Shown: one piece after another, positions 1-9,300 of the stretch
Numbering within the stretch: position 1 is the first letter of the stretch
Layout: each line of letters starts with the position of its first letter
Assembly: GCA_021733985.1 (NCBI GenBank)
Contig: JAIPJT010000024.1
Coordinates: 1-40,740, forward strand
Length of the DNA stretch: 40,740 nt
Reading direction: 5' to 3'
DNA from: Victivallales bacterium
GTDB taxonomy: Bacteria > Verrucomicrobiota > Lentisphaeria > Victivallales > GWF2-38-69
The notes under the pieces: model-generated
What the model saw: the letters and a program-made list of their open reading frames with translations, nothing else
What the model was told of the DNA's origin: nothing
The model's database searches: none
Program-made: the position numbers and the translations under genes

Positions 1-1
1 C

Positions 2-106
2 AAAAAGGAATATTATGAGAGTTTTAATTTTGATAATATTTGCTCTTTAAAAGGCAAGTCACTGATAAATTATATTAGAGATATGCTTTTTCAGTGTGCA
101 GGGTGA
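2..106 (+). CDS. 3' end of an unidentified protein (partial)
   Basis: A reading frame is open from the left edge of the window to a TGA at 104-106 and gives 34 residues. The last ones read INYIRDMLFQCAG. The start lies outside the window. The composition (charged residues, then an amphipathic stretch) looks like a genuine protein tail, but I do not recognise the family. The downstream sequence holds a weak hairpin (GGAAT at 128-132, ATTCC at 140-144) without a clear T-run. The frame could be a chance opening, since it is only 105 bases long. Confidence 0.4.
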   Translation, partial: KKEYYESFNFDNICSLKGKSLINYIRDMLFQCAG

Positions 107-134
107 TTTTTTTAACTCTCAAAATAAGGAATGT

Positions 135-218
135 TCAGTATTCCACAATTCTCCTGTGTTGTTTATCGATAAGTTTAATTCCGGTGTTATAATCATCGAG
201 CCATTCAAAAATAGGCAT
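135..218 (-). pseudogene. Truncated bacteriohemerythrin (N-terminal fragment)
   Basis: An excellent ribosome binding site (AGGAGG, just before the start) precedes an ATG at 216-218. The frame encodes only 27 residues before TGA. They read MPIFEWLDDYNTGIKLIDKQ followed by HRRIVEY. This matches the start of bacteriohemerythrins: a W-x-D region, then G-I-x-x-I-D-x-Q-H with the first iron-binding histidine. A working hemerythrin needs about 130 residues forming a four-helix bundle and carrying the other His/Glu/Asp ligands. None of these follow in any frame before the window ends, and the downstream DNA is occupied by the tail of another gene on the opposite strand. I infer a gene cut by a rearrangement. 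A functional 27-residue peptide is much less likely. Confidence 0.6.
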
Positions 219-559
219 TTAGACCTCCTTTGTTGCTTCTTATCATAAATATATATTTTAACCCAAAATAAACATTTTTTCAATAAAAGGAATTCAATCC
301 CGCAGACATATGTAAAAAAATATTCACTTCATTTTGGGTTACCCGGGCTTTACGACACATTACAGAAACTTCAATAATTAATATTTAAAAAAAACAGAAG
401 GCACAAAATTTATATTTTTTCCACTGCCGACTAATTTTATTTCTAAAGTAAAACTTTAAAAAAATCATTGAAATCAAATGATAACTGTGATAGAAAATAT
501 ACTATTGAATCTGTCCTTTCTTTTGTGCCTGATTTCTAATATAGACAAGAGGAGTTATC
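219..559. other. Non-coding region with two inverted-repeat pairs
   Basis: No gene is visible here. There are two perfect 10-bp inverted-repeat pairs. AACCCAAAAT (260-269) pairs with ATTTTGGGTT (331-340). AGGCACAAAA (399-408) pairs with TTTTGTGCCT (521-530). The second pair encloses about 110 bases of very AT-rich DNA and ends 30 bases before the next start codon, so it may hold the promoter and a large leader stem. No clear -35/-10 pair can be chosen because the region is almost entirely A and T. Confidence 0.45.
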
Positions 560-2374
560 ATGAATTTTCTCAAACTTATAAGAAATTTTTTTAAGATTAT
601 GCTTGGGGGTTCAGGAGCAATTGAAATTTATCTCGGCTGTTTCCTTGGTCTGCTTTTAGGAATAATCCCCGGACTAAACCTGACATCGGCAATAATTATT
701 TTGCTGATCCTGATACTCAATGTTAATTTAGGAGCTACTGTTCTGTCTTTTGCATTAGGCGAGATTTTGCTTTATATTTTAGCACCTGTAACCTACAGCC
801 TGGGGTATATTTTAATTCACAGTACAATGCTCAATCCGTTATTTGTTTTCTTATGCAATTCTCCATTTACCGCACTTCTTGGACTGCAGAATTACTGTTT
901 AACAGGCGGCCTTGTTCTCGGTTCTGTAATTGGACTTGTTTTTGCCTATATTTTCTCAAAAATCATTTTTATTATAAGAAAAGGTATGGATTTAACAGGT
1001 ACATCAGGAATTTTAAATAAAATTTCTAAAAATTTCCTTGCCCGGTTTATCATAAGAATTGTTTTTGGTAAAGCTAAATATGATGACCTGAAGAAGAGAA
1101 AGAACAAAATTGTAAGGAAGGGTTTTCTGTATCCATTTACAGTTATTATAATTTTAATTGCCGTGTTTCAATACTTTTTTTTACCCCATATGCTGGAAAA
1201 CTATTTGGTTGGGCAGCTTCAGGAACTGGCAGGTGCTGAAGTTAATATCGGAAAATTTGACTGTTCAATTTTCGGCGGTGATATCAAACTCAGGAAGCTT
1301 CAGATAACAGATGCTGAAAAACCGGGAAACAATGCTGTCTCAATAGATACAGCAAACTGTGAATTCAGTGTAATGTCACTACTCGCCGGAAGAACAGTAA
1401 TCGACCTGCTTGCATTAAAAGGTCTGAGGACTGATACAAAACGTAAAACTCCCGGAAAAGTTTTTGTGTCAAAACGGAAAACAGAAACTGTCATAGAAAC
1501 CGGCAGTTCTGATACAGAATCAGTTAACTGTATTCTGGAAAAAATCAAAAAAGGCAGTAGGTACCTGGAAAAGATACAGGAATATGTAAAGCTCTCAGAA
1601 GAAAAGAAAAAAACCGAAACTGAAGAAGAGAAAGTAGAAACACCCAAATTACAAAAAGAAAGATACATTGAATACCTGACATTATCCGCAGAAAGCCTTA
1701 CAGCAGATAATCCTGCTTTATTAATCAAAAATATCAAAGCTGACTCTAAACTCCCATATCCGATGGAAATTGAAGTTGAAAATTTTTCAACGGACCCTGA
1801 TTTAGTAAGACAGCCTTTGATTGTTGAAGTTAATCCAAAAAAAGAAAACACGGGCCCAAAAATTAAAATGAAACTTAATACACGGGGAAAATATAATAGA
1901 ACAGGTTTTCTCAGTTTAAATATTATAGACTTTAATTTAGGAAAATTCGAAATTTCTTCTCAGTTTCCATATAAACTCAAAAATGCAAAAGCGGATATTG
2001 AGGTGTCAGGAAAATTCACAGGAAAAAAAATTGATTTACCAATGTTAGTAAATATAAAAAATTTAGAACTTGACAAAAAAGCCTCTTCTAAAATTGCATA
2101 CCTTAATACTTCAAGTCTTAAGTCTATTAAAAGTATTCCGCTGTATTTCAATGTTACCGGAACAGTGGACAGTTTAAAGATTCTGCCCGATAATGGAAAA
2201 AATATAGAAAGCCTGAAGTCTGTATTTAAAAGACAGGCAAAAAACGTTTTGTCTGAGAGTATTGATGATCAACTCAAAGAAAATAAAAATTATATACCCA
2301 AAAAAGTTCGGGAAAAATTAAAAACAAAGCATACAGAAAAGCTTAAAGAATCAATTCTCGGAGTATTTAATTAG
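560..2374 (+). CDS. TIGR03546/TIGR03545-type fusion membrane protein
   Basis: The protein has 604 residues and starts at an ATG preceded by AGAGGAG. Residues 1-145 are strongly hydrophobic with about four membrane segments and a G-x-x-x-G-x-x-x-G-x-x-P-x-L-N region near 30-40. This resembles the small membrane family TIGR03546 (DUF2062-like). A further membrane segment lies at about 190-209. It is followed by a long extracytoplasmic region with an AsmA-like opening (GAEVNIGKFDCSIFGGDIKL, then LRKLQITDAEKP), as in family TIGR03545. A Lys/Glu-rich coiled-coil stretch lies at about 330-375. In other genomes the two families are usually separate neighbouring genes, and here they appear joined. 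AsmA-like proteins bridge or maintain the envelope, and lipid transport or outer-membrane maintenance is an inference. The stop codon overlaps the start of repeat-associated sequence. The family call is from memory of the sequence patterns. Confidence 0.65.
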   Translation: MNFLKLIRNFFKIMLGGSGAIEIYLGCFLGLLLGIIPGLNLTSAIIILLILILNVNLGATVLSFALGEILLYILAPVTYSLGYILIHSTMLNPLFVFLCNSPFTALLGLQNYCLTGGLVLGSVIGLVFAYIFSKIIFIIRKGMDLTGTSGILNKISKNFLARFIIRIVFGKAKYDDLKKRKNKIVRKGFLYPFTVIIILIAVFQYFFLPHMLENYLVGQLQELAGAEVNIGKFDCSIFGGDIKLRKLQITDAEKPGNNAVSIDTANCEFSVMSLLAGRTVIDLLALKGLRTDTKRKTPGKVFVSKRKTETVIETGSSDTESVNCILEKIKKGSRYLEKIQEYVKLSEEKKKTETEEEKVETPKLQKERYIEYLTLSAESLTADNPALLIKNIKADSKLPYPMEIEVENFSTDPDLVRQPLIVEVNPKKENTGPKIKMKLNTRGKYNRTGFLSLNIIDFNLGKFEISSQFPYKLKNAKADIEVSGKFTGKKIDLPMLVNIKNLELDKKASSKIAYLNTSSLKSIKSIPLYFNVTGTVDSLKILPDNGKNIESLKSVFKRQAKNVLSESIDDQLKENKNYIPKKVREKLKTKHTEKLKESILGVFN

Positions 2375-2406
2375 CGTTAATCTTCGTTCGGCAAAGTTTT
2401 ATCTAT

Positions 2407-2634
2407 TTGAAACAAATTGGTAGTGCGCGATCATTCGCCGTAATACTCGATAATAGTTACGACTAAAACTGCCTGGCCAGCGTAGTGCCCGAACGGTACG
2501 AAGCGGAGTGAGCCGTAGCCCCTCGACTGCGGGACAACGGCTTAGCGCGCCGTAAATACAGCACTGTTTATAAATGTATTATATTTTTACAATTAAATAG
2601 GAATCTTATCCAAATATAATAGTTGATGTTTCAG
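2407..2634 (+). repeat. Intergenic inverted-repeat element, copy A
   Basis: The element is bounded by TTGAAACAAA (2407-2416) and TGTTTCAG (2627-2634). It contains GGTAGTGCGCGATC, an inner block with GAGCCGTAGCCCC, and CGGCTTAGCGCGCCGTAAAT followed by ACAGCA. This is the long version of the family, about 228 bp. It is close in layout to copy B (13724-13910), and its ends match copy C (34021-34180). The GC-rich core stands out sharply from the AT-rich surroundings. The flank begins with TTAGCGTTAATCTTCG, a motif also found near copies C and F. Confidence 0.75.
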
Positions 2635-2700
2635 GGGGAGCGCTGTACATATCAACAATATACAATCGTTCAGGTTTAGTTAAAAAAAAGAAAAAAAATA

Positions 2701-2754
2701 CTGAAATTTTTCAGGAAAATGATATTATAATAATAAATTTGATTCAGGAAAATG
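2701..2754 (+). promoter_or_regulatory. Palindrome and direct repeats upstream of rnfE
   Basis: CTGAAATTTTTCAG (2701-2714) is a perfect dyad. The 12-mer TTCAGGAAAATG occurs twice, at 2710-2721 and 2743-2754. The copies are 33 bases apart start to start, which is about three helical turns. They lie 30-85 bases before the rnfE start codon. The arrangement suggests a regulator-binding region, but no regulator is identified and chance repetition in AT-rich DNA is possible. Confidence 0.35.
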
Positions 2755-2784
2755 TTTAAATTTAAATACTAAGAAAGGCTGATA

Positions 2785-3456
2785 ATGAGTTTAGGCAAAG
2801 AATTTTCAAAGGGAATCTGGAAAGAAAATCCTGTTTTGGTATTACTTCTTGGCATGTGTCCCGTATTAGCTGTAACCGGAGACGCATATAACGGCCTGGG
2901 CATGGGAATAGCTTCAACATGTGTCCTGCTCGGCAGCAATACAGTTGTATCTTCATGTAAAAGTTTTATTCCAAAAAAAGTACGTATACCATGTTATATA
3001 ATCATAATAGCTACTTTCGTCACCATGGTAGGGCTTGTTCTTAAGGCATACCTGCCTGCACTTGATAAAGCACTGGGAATATTTATACCGCTTATTGTTG
3101 TAAACTGTATAGTTTTAGGCCGCGCTGAAGCCTTTGCAGCAAAAAGTACAATTGCAAACTCTATTGCAGATGCTCTCGGTATGGGTCTCGGTTTTACTCT
3201 GGCATTAGTAGTGCTGGGCGGAATCAGGGAGTTCCTCACAAACGGAACACTTTTTACAATACAGTTTGTTCCGGGCTGGAATGTAAGTTTCCTTCTATCA
3301 AACAGCCCTGCCGGTGCTTTTATTGTTCTCGGATTACTCATAGCCGGAATGAACTGGCTTAATATGATGAAGGCCAAAAAACAGGGAAAGGTATTTGAAC
3401 CTCCTAAACACCTTGACTGCCGTCAATGCAATATTTGCAATATGGAAGATATTTAG
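2785..3456 (+). CDS. rnfE: Electron transport complex subunit RnfE (NqrD/RnfE family)
   Basis: This is a 223-residue membrane protein with about six membrane segments. It is the usual length and architecture of RnfE, a core subunit of the Rnf complex, which couples ferredoxin:NAD+ electron transfer to ion pumping across the inner membrane. Cys25 in LLGMCPVLAV and Cys108 in PLIVVNCIVLGRAEA match the two cysteines that bind an iron-sulfur cluster together with the partner subunit RnfA/NqrE. The C-terminus carries an additional C-x-x-C-x-x-C (Cys212, 215, 218), as seen in some anaerobes. The start is supported by GAAAGG upstream. The odd point is the context. No rnfA, B, C, D or G lies beside it, and intergenic repeat elements sit immediately on both sides. 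The NqrD subfamily is the alternative, but the cysteine tail favours RnfE. Confidence 0.9.
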   Translation: MSLGKEFSKGIWKENPVLVLLLGMCPVLAVTGDAYNGLGMGIASTCVLLGSNTVVSSCKSFIPKKVRIPCYIIIIATFVTMVGLVLKAYLPALDKALGIFIPLIVVNCIVLGRAEAFAAKSTIANSIADALGMGLGFTLALVVLGGIREFLTNGTLFTIQFVPGWNVSFLLSNSPAGAFIVLGLLIAGMNWLNMMKAKKQGKVFEPPKHLDCRQCNICNMEDI

Positions 3457-3461
3457 TTTTC

Positions 3462-3604
3462 CTGAACAAACACAATATTGTAATGTATTTACAGTTAATG
3501 CTGTATTTGCGGCACGACATGCCGCAGCAACACAAGGCAGGCTGTTTTACCTTCCTGTCCGGTATCCCGACGGGACAGGGCCGCATCCTGCATTTCTGTT
3601 TCTG
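3462..3604 (+). repeat. Intergenic inverted-repeat element, copy G (divergent)
   Basis: It is bounded by CTGAACAAA (3462-3470) and TTTCTGTTTCTG (3593-3604). It contains AATGCTGTATTTGCGGC like copy F (40608-40727) and is followed by GAGTAAACTTCG, matching the flank of copies C, D and F. The interior is different. One hairpin is TGCGGCA/TGCCGCA (3508-3514 and 3520-3526). A second is CCTGTCC/GGACAGG (3554-3560 and 3573-3579). It immediately follows rnfE and could act in transcript 3'-end formation, although no T-run follows the stems. Confidence 0.5.
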
Positions 3605-3647
3605 AAAGGAGTAAACTTCGTTTATTTATTAAGATAAATCATTTTAA

Positions 3648-6236
3648 ATGAAAAAAAAAATACATAAAATTAAGTTTTTTTCAGCCCGGGATAAGGGAAT
3701 AGCTACTGTACTTACCCTGGGAATTCTTGCACTTTTAGCAGCTCTTGCAGTAAGCTTCGTCTCCGAATCAATCCTGCTCGATAAAATTTCAAAAAACAGC
3801 CTGGACCTCGAGCGATCCAGGCTTATGGCACAGTCCATGGTTCAGCGCACTATAGCAGTAGCGAATAAATACAACGAAACCACATCATCAAGCCTGATAG
3901 ATTTTCACTCTACCCTGATCAGCGGGGATACAGCTGTTACAGATGAACTCAACGAGGCTATCACAACAAACTTTAATAATATTCGGTACTACCAGTGGAA
4001 CGCCACAGATCCCGATTCTCCGTGCTGGCAGTATATACGAACAATAAGAAACTCAAACAATGACAGTCAGATTATCGGACGTGTAGCCTACGTTACAGTT
4101 AATAATATCGGAAAACTTGATCCGTCCGTAATCGTAGATTCGGGTGCATCAGGTAATGCAGTAACAGAAGACACCAGCCTGTATACCTCTTACGGAAACA
4201 TTGGCCGCCCCGGTAAATATGTTAATGAAATATTTATGAGAAATCTCGATTCAGATTCGAGCTATTTCACAAATGCACAGTTAAAAACAATGAGTGCAGA
4301 CAATGCGACTCCCCCAGGTGAACTTCCATCAAATTCCCGATGGTTCGACCTGTCAGAAATGATCGGAGCAGTAAATTCCAATGCCACGGAAGATACAAGA
4401 ACACGTTTCAATAACTGGTTCACAACAGATGCTCCAAAGGACCCGGAAGCATTCTGGATAGATGTTGATAATGATGATACAATTGACTCACAGTATGAAC
4501 TGTTCCACAGATTTAATTTAAGAAGGAACGATTGGGGTTTGTTGTCCGTCTCTGATATTACAGGTGCAGATGCAGTACTTCATACATCCTCCTACACAAA
4601 TGCAGCAGTAAAATGTATCCCATGGCTGAAAAACTGGAAAAGTTCCGGCGGGATGGGCTCTGCTACCAACTGCAAAAACCAGATCATAGCAAATCTGATA
4701 GATTACTGTGATACAGATACAGAACCGACAACTGATTATCCAGGAACGTCTCCTCCAACATATTTAGGCCATGAAAATGTTCCCTATATTAATGAAATTA
4801 AACTGGAAATAGAAGGATATATTGAAGAGGATGCAAGTTTCCGGTACAGGGCTCATATTGATATAGTATCAGCATCACTTGAACTTGTTAATATGTACGG
4901 TGATACTATAGCTGCGGATGCTGAAATTGATTTTGGATTTGAATCAGATGTATATGTTGATGACGGATTGGGTGATTATTATACTTATAATCGTACTTCA
5001 GATGCAATAGACCCGATAGAAATAAACTTCGGTTCTGTATCATCAGAATCCTACACTGTAGAAACAGGCACAGTAAGCTATGTTTCAAACTGGACAGACG
5101 CTTATGACTCTTCAAGGGACAGGTCTTTTACAGATTTTATAATAACAGAAATTTTAGTTAAACTAAAAGATTCTAATGGGAATATTATTAACTGTTCAAG
5201 TATTGTTGAGGGACAAACAGGTTCAGAGGATTTTTCATTTGACGGCTCTACAGGAACTGTTTACTTTCATGGACAGGTTGCCGACCCGAGACAGAACCTT
5301 CTGGAAGATGACTGGGCCGGCTACGATTTTACTACGGTAGACCCGGTAGATACATTAGACACAAATAATGCCTCTTACAATCCTGACCAGGGGGCCGGCT
5401 ATGACACCGAATCGGAAAATGCCGATCCCTGGGATATTTCCACCGCCTATATCAGAAATGCTCCGATGGAATCCCCCTGGGAACTCGGTTTTATCCACCG
5501 GGGCAAAAAATGGCAGACAATTAACCTGAAAGCCTATGATGATGCTGATACTCAGGGAGCAAAATCAGGAGCGGGAGGAGACGCCTACTCAAACGGCGAC
5601 GCGAACATCCTCGACCAGGTTAAAATGACTTCCGCAACTGAAACTTACGGTAAAGTTAATATTAATTCACCCTATCCGGAAACCGATGCGGACTCTGTCC
5701 CGCAATGCGAAATATATAAAGCACTGTTTACAGATGTCTATTTTGGAACAAATCCTGAAGATCCCGGAGAAAAAACAGGAGCCACACAAATAACTGCAGC
5801 ACATGCGGAAATTCTGGCGGAAGATATTGTCACCAAGTCTAATTCAGATTCAGGAATTTTTAAAACAAGAGGGCAGCTTTTGAGAGATACAAACGGTATA
5901 CCGGATTTATATTCTGTTACAGGAATGAATTCAGATGCAAAGAAAGAAGAACTTATCGGTAAAGTGATAAACCTTACGACAGGCGGCACAAGCAATAATA
6001 TCACGCTTATCGTTGCAGCCCAGACTATTAAGGATGTCGGCGGTAATTCCGACGCTGTTGGTGATTCCGACCCCGGAGTGTCAGTTACATTCAACGGAAC
6101 AACCAAAACCTGTAGATACAACGAATATATTCCCGGATACGATCCGATACTTGCCGAACAGAAAGTACTTGTTATTCTTACCAGAGACCCGGTCACTTTC
6201 GAATGGAAAATAAAAAAACTGCGATATATCAATTAG
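3648..6236 (+). CDS. Large GspK/PilX-like pseudopilin-type protein
   Basis: The protein has 862 residues. The N-terminus is a short basic leader, then DKG|IATVLTLGILALLAALA, a single hydrophobic helix of the type IV pilin/pseudopilin class. Gly17 fits a prepilin peptidase cut. The residue at +5 of the mature form is not Glu, which is also the case in GspK, the tip pseudopilin of type II secretion. Near residue 665 it has GKVNINSPYP, and near 740 FKTRGQLLRDTNGIPDL. These resemble the GspK features of a KVNINTA-like segment followed by helix-hairpin-like sequence. GspK is usually about 300-350 residues, so this protein is far larger; the middle is Asp/Ser/Thr/Tyr-rich and of unknown fold. It probably sits at the tip of a fibre in the periplasm. 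The other pseudopilin genes are about 26-32 kb away. No good ribosome site precedes the ATG, so the start is moderately uncertain. Confidence 0.6.
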   Translation: MKKKIHKIKFFSARDKGIATVLTLGILALLAALAVSFVSESILLDKISKNSLDLERSRLMAQSMVQRTIAVANKYNETTSSSLIDFHSTLISGDTAVTDELNEAITTNFNNIRYYQWNATDPDSPCWQYIRTIRNSNNDSQIIGRVAYVTVNNIGKLDPSVIVDSGASGNAVTEDTSLYTSYGNIGRPGKYVNEIFMRNLDSDSSYFTNAQLKTMSADNATPPGELPSNSRWFDLSEMIGAVNSNATEDTRTRFNNWFTTDAPKDPEAFWIDVDNDDTIDSQYELFHRFNLRRNDWGLLSVSDITGADAVLHTSSYTNAAVKCIPWLKNWKSSGGMGSATNCKNQIIANLIDYCDTDTEPTTDYPGTSPPTYLGHENVPYINEIKLEIEGYIEEDASFRYRAHIDIVSASLELVNMYGDTIAADAEIDFGFESDVYVDDGLGDYYTYNRTSDAIDPIEINFGSVSSESYTVETGTVSYVSNWTDAYDSSRDRSFTDFIITEILVKLKDSNGNIINCSSIVEGQTGSEDFSFDGSTGTVYFHGQVADPRQNLLEDDWAGYDFTTVDPVDTLDTNNASYNPDQGAGYDTESENADPWDISTAYIRNAPMESPWELGFIHRGKKWQTINLKAYDDADTQGAKSGAGGDAYSNGDANILDQVKMTSATETYGKVNINSPYPETDADSVPQCEIYKALFTDVYFGTNPEDPGEKTGATQITAAHAEILAEDIVTKSNSDSGIFKTRGQLLRDTNGIPDLYSVTGMNSDAKKEELIGKVINLTTGGTSNNITLIVAAQTIKDVGGNSDAVGDSDPGVSVTFNGTTKTCRYNEYIPGYDPILAEQKVLVILTRDPVTFEWKIKKLRYIN

Positions 6237-6323
6237 TCCATAAAGAGCAGTTTTAATTTCATATACACATACATGATCACTTTCACGAAAATCTCAAAAA
6301 TTTAATCGCAGTTTGTGTAAATG

Positions 6324-9300
6324 TTATTTTTTTCTTTCTGCAATTTTTTGAAGGATCATATAGAATGCCGGTACAAAGATTATACCTATAACAGCCACAA
6401 AAATCATTCCGCCGAACACTGATGTCCCGATCGCTCGACAATTTCCTGCGCCTGCTCCTGTTGCAATAACAAGCGGCATAACTCCGAACAGAAATGCAAA
6501 TGAGGTCATCAGTATCGGCCTGTATCTTATTTTTGCTGCATATGCTGCAGAATCACGGATAGATTTCCCTGATTCACGCTGTTTTTTCGCAAATTCGACA
6601 ATCAATATTGCTGTTTTGCTTGCCAGACCGAACATCAGCACAAAACCAATTTGTGTAAATATGTTATTCTGAAGCCCGAAACACCAAATTGCTGCAAGTG
6701 AACCTAAAAACGCGAAAGGTATTGACAGAATTACACAAAAAGCAAGCAGCCAGCTTTCATATTGCGCAACAAGGAACAAATACAGAAATACAACCGCAAG
6801 TATAAATATTATTATAATTTTATTCCCTGCAAGCTTCTGCTGATATGCAGTACCTGTCCAGCTGTAGGTCATATCCTTAGGTAAAATCTGATCCGAAAGT
6901 TTTTCCATAGCCGACATGGCCTGTCCAAAACTGTATCCCGGGGCTGATGCTCCATTCACTGATATAGACGGGTGCGTATTATAGTGGTTTATCTCCGGAC
7001 TGATTTTAGGCCTTATATTCACCAGTGTTGCCAATGGAACCATTTTGCCTTTTTTATTCTGTACGTGCAGCTGTCGTATATTCCTTACAGACCTGCGGTA
7101 TTTTTTATCCGCCTGAACTATTACCTGATAAACCTTTCCGAATTTATTGAAGTTGTTTATATAAAACGAACCTAAATTTGCATGAAGAATATTATATATC
7201 CTTTTTAACGGAATATTCAGCCTTCTTGCTTTCATCCTGTCTATATCAACAAAAAGTTCCGGTGAACCTTTTTGATGACTGGTGTATGCATAAGACAACT
7301 CGGGAAGTTCGTTTGCCTTCTGAAGCAGATATTGAGTGTAAATATTGAGTTTTTTTGCAGAAACTCCTGCTCCTCCCATAAGTTCATACTGTAATCCCGC
7401 GGAGACACCCAAACCCGGGATCGGAGGCGGTGCAAAAGGCATTATTTTTGCACCTTTAATATTTGAAAGCTTTTTTTTAGCCTTCCAGATAATCGCTCGC
7501 TGGGACAACCCCGGTGACTGCCTTTTACTCCAGGGGGCAAGGCATGCTACAAGATAAGCTGAATTTGATTGTGTAGCCTCCTTAAGTACTGAATAACCTG
7601 TCATTGAAAGCACCCAGTCTACTCCTTCAATATTTGAAATTAGTTCAGACGCTCTTTTTGTTATCCTGCCGGTACGGGGGAGTGCCGCCCCGTTGGGAAG
7701 CTGAATATCAACCATAAACGCGCCCTGATCCTCCCTCGGCATAAAGCCGGCGGGTATTTTATTATAAAGCATATAAACAGCACATAATAGTAAAACAAAA
7801 AATATTGCTGCAATACTTAATTTTTTAAGCATTAAAGCTACTAAACGGTTATATTTGTCGGCAATAAATTCATAACCCCTGTCAAACAACCTGAACAATA
7901 TGAATTTTCGTTTTTTTCCGGCTTCGGGGGGTTTCAAAATTATTGAGCATAAAGCAGGTGTCAGGGTTAATGCATTAAAGGCAGAAAAGACTATGGCGAT
8001 TATTATTGTGACTGCGAACTGCCTGTAAAGCTGCCCGGTAAGGCCGGGAATGAATGCTACCGGAACGAATACTGCCATGAGCACAAGTGTTGTAGCAACA
8101 ATCGGCCCGGTAACCTGATCCATGGACTCTCTTGTCGCTTCCACAGGTTTTAGACCTTTTTCCCCCATTATACGGTTTACATTCTCAATAACCACTATCG
8201 CATCATCCACCACAAGTCCTATCGCAAGCACCATAGCAAGCATTGTGATAATATTAACACTGAATCCCGCCGCCGCAAGAATAATAAACGTTCCGATAAT
8301 TGATACAGGAATAGCAAGTGTCGGTATCATAACCGAGCGGAAATTCTGCAGAAACAGAGTAACAACAATCACTACCAGTATAAATGCTATAACAAGAGTT
8401 GATATAACCTGTCTTATAGAAGCACTGACGAACTTTGTAGTATCATATAAAACCTCTGCCTTTAAATCTTTAGGGAATTTTTTAGAGAGTTTTTTCAGCT
8501 TTTTCTTAACAGCGCCGGCAACTCTCAGAGAATTAGCACCGGGCTGACGGTATATTGCGAGATTTGCGCTTGCCTGTTTACCGACTTTCCCGTAAGAATT
8601 ATAATTCCGGGAGCCGAGTTCTACTTTTGCAATATCTTTGAGACGTATATATGATCCGTCTTCAAGCTCTCTTATGATAATATTTTTAAATTCTTTTACA
8701 GAAGACAGCCGCCCCTGAGTTTGAACAATATATTCAATTATCTGATCTTTATCTATAGGCGGAGAACCCAGCTGTCCGGTTGCTACCTGGACATTCTGAT
8801 TTTTTATCGCTGAAATCACTTCTTCCATAGTAAGATTCAGCACTGTAATTTTTTTCGGATTCAGCCAAATACGCATCGCATATGTATGTTCCCCGAATAT
8901 CCGGGCTTTCCCTACGCCGTCAATCAGAAGAAGCTCATTTTTGATGTTTAAATCAGTATAATTACTCAGATATAGAGAATCATATGTTTTATGCGGAGAA
9001 AACACACTTACAAAAAGTAGGCATTCACCGGATACCTGCTTTACGGTAACCCCTTCCCTTTTGACTACCTGAGGCATTATAGGCATAGCCTGCTGAACAC
9101 GATTCTGGACATTTATGGCATTTATATTGGGGTCAGTACCAATCTTGAAAGTTATTTTTATATCTGCAGCACCTGTATTAGAAGCTTTAGACGACATGTA
9201 AATCATATCCTTAACCCCGTTGATTCTGGCTTCCAGAGGCTCAATTACAGTTTCCATAATAGCTTCTGAGTCAGCACCGGGATACTTGGCCGAGACAGAT

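Noticed and set aside
1300-1851. Long minus-strand frames opposite the large plus-strand genes (also at 5738-6232 and 24645-25202)
   Set aside because: They are antisense shadows of well-supported genes with low-complexity Ser/Ile/Phe-rich products and no ribosome sites.
3395-3637. 80-codon frame overlapping the end of rnfE and running through element G
   Set aside because: It is in another frame of rnfE and then inside a hairpin repeat, with no ribosome site or family features.
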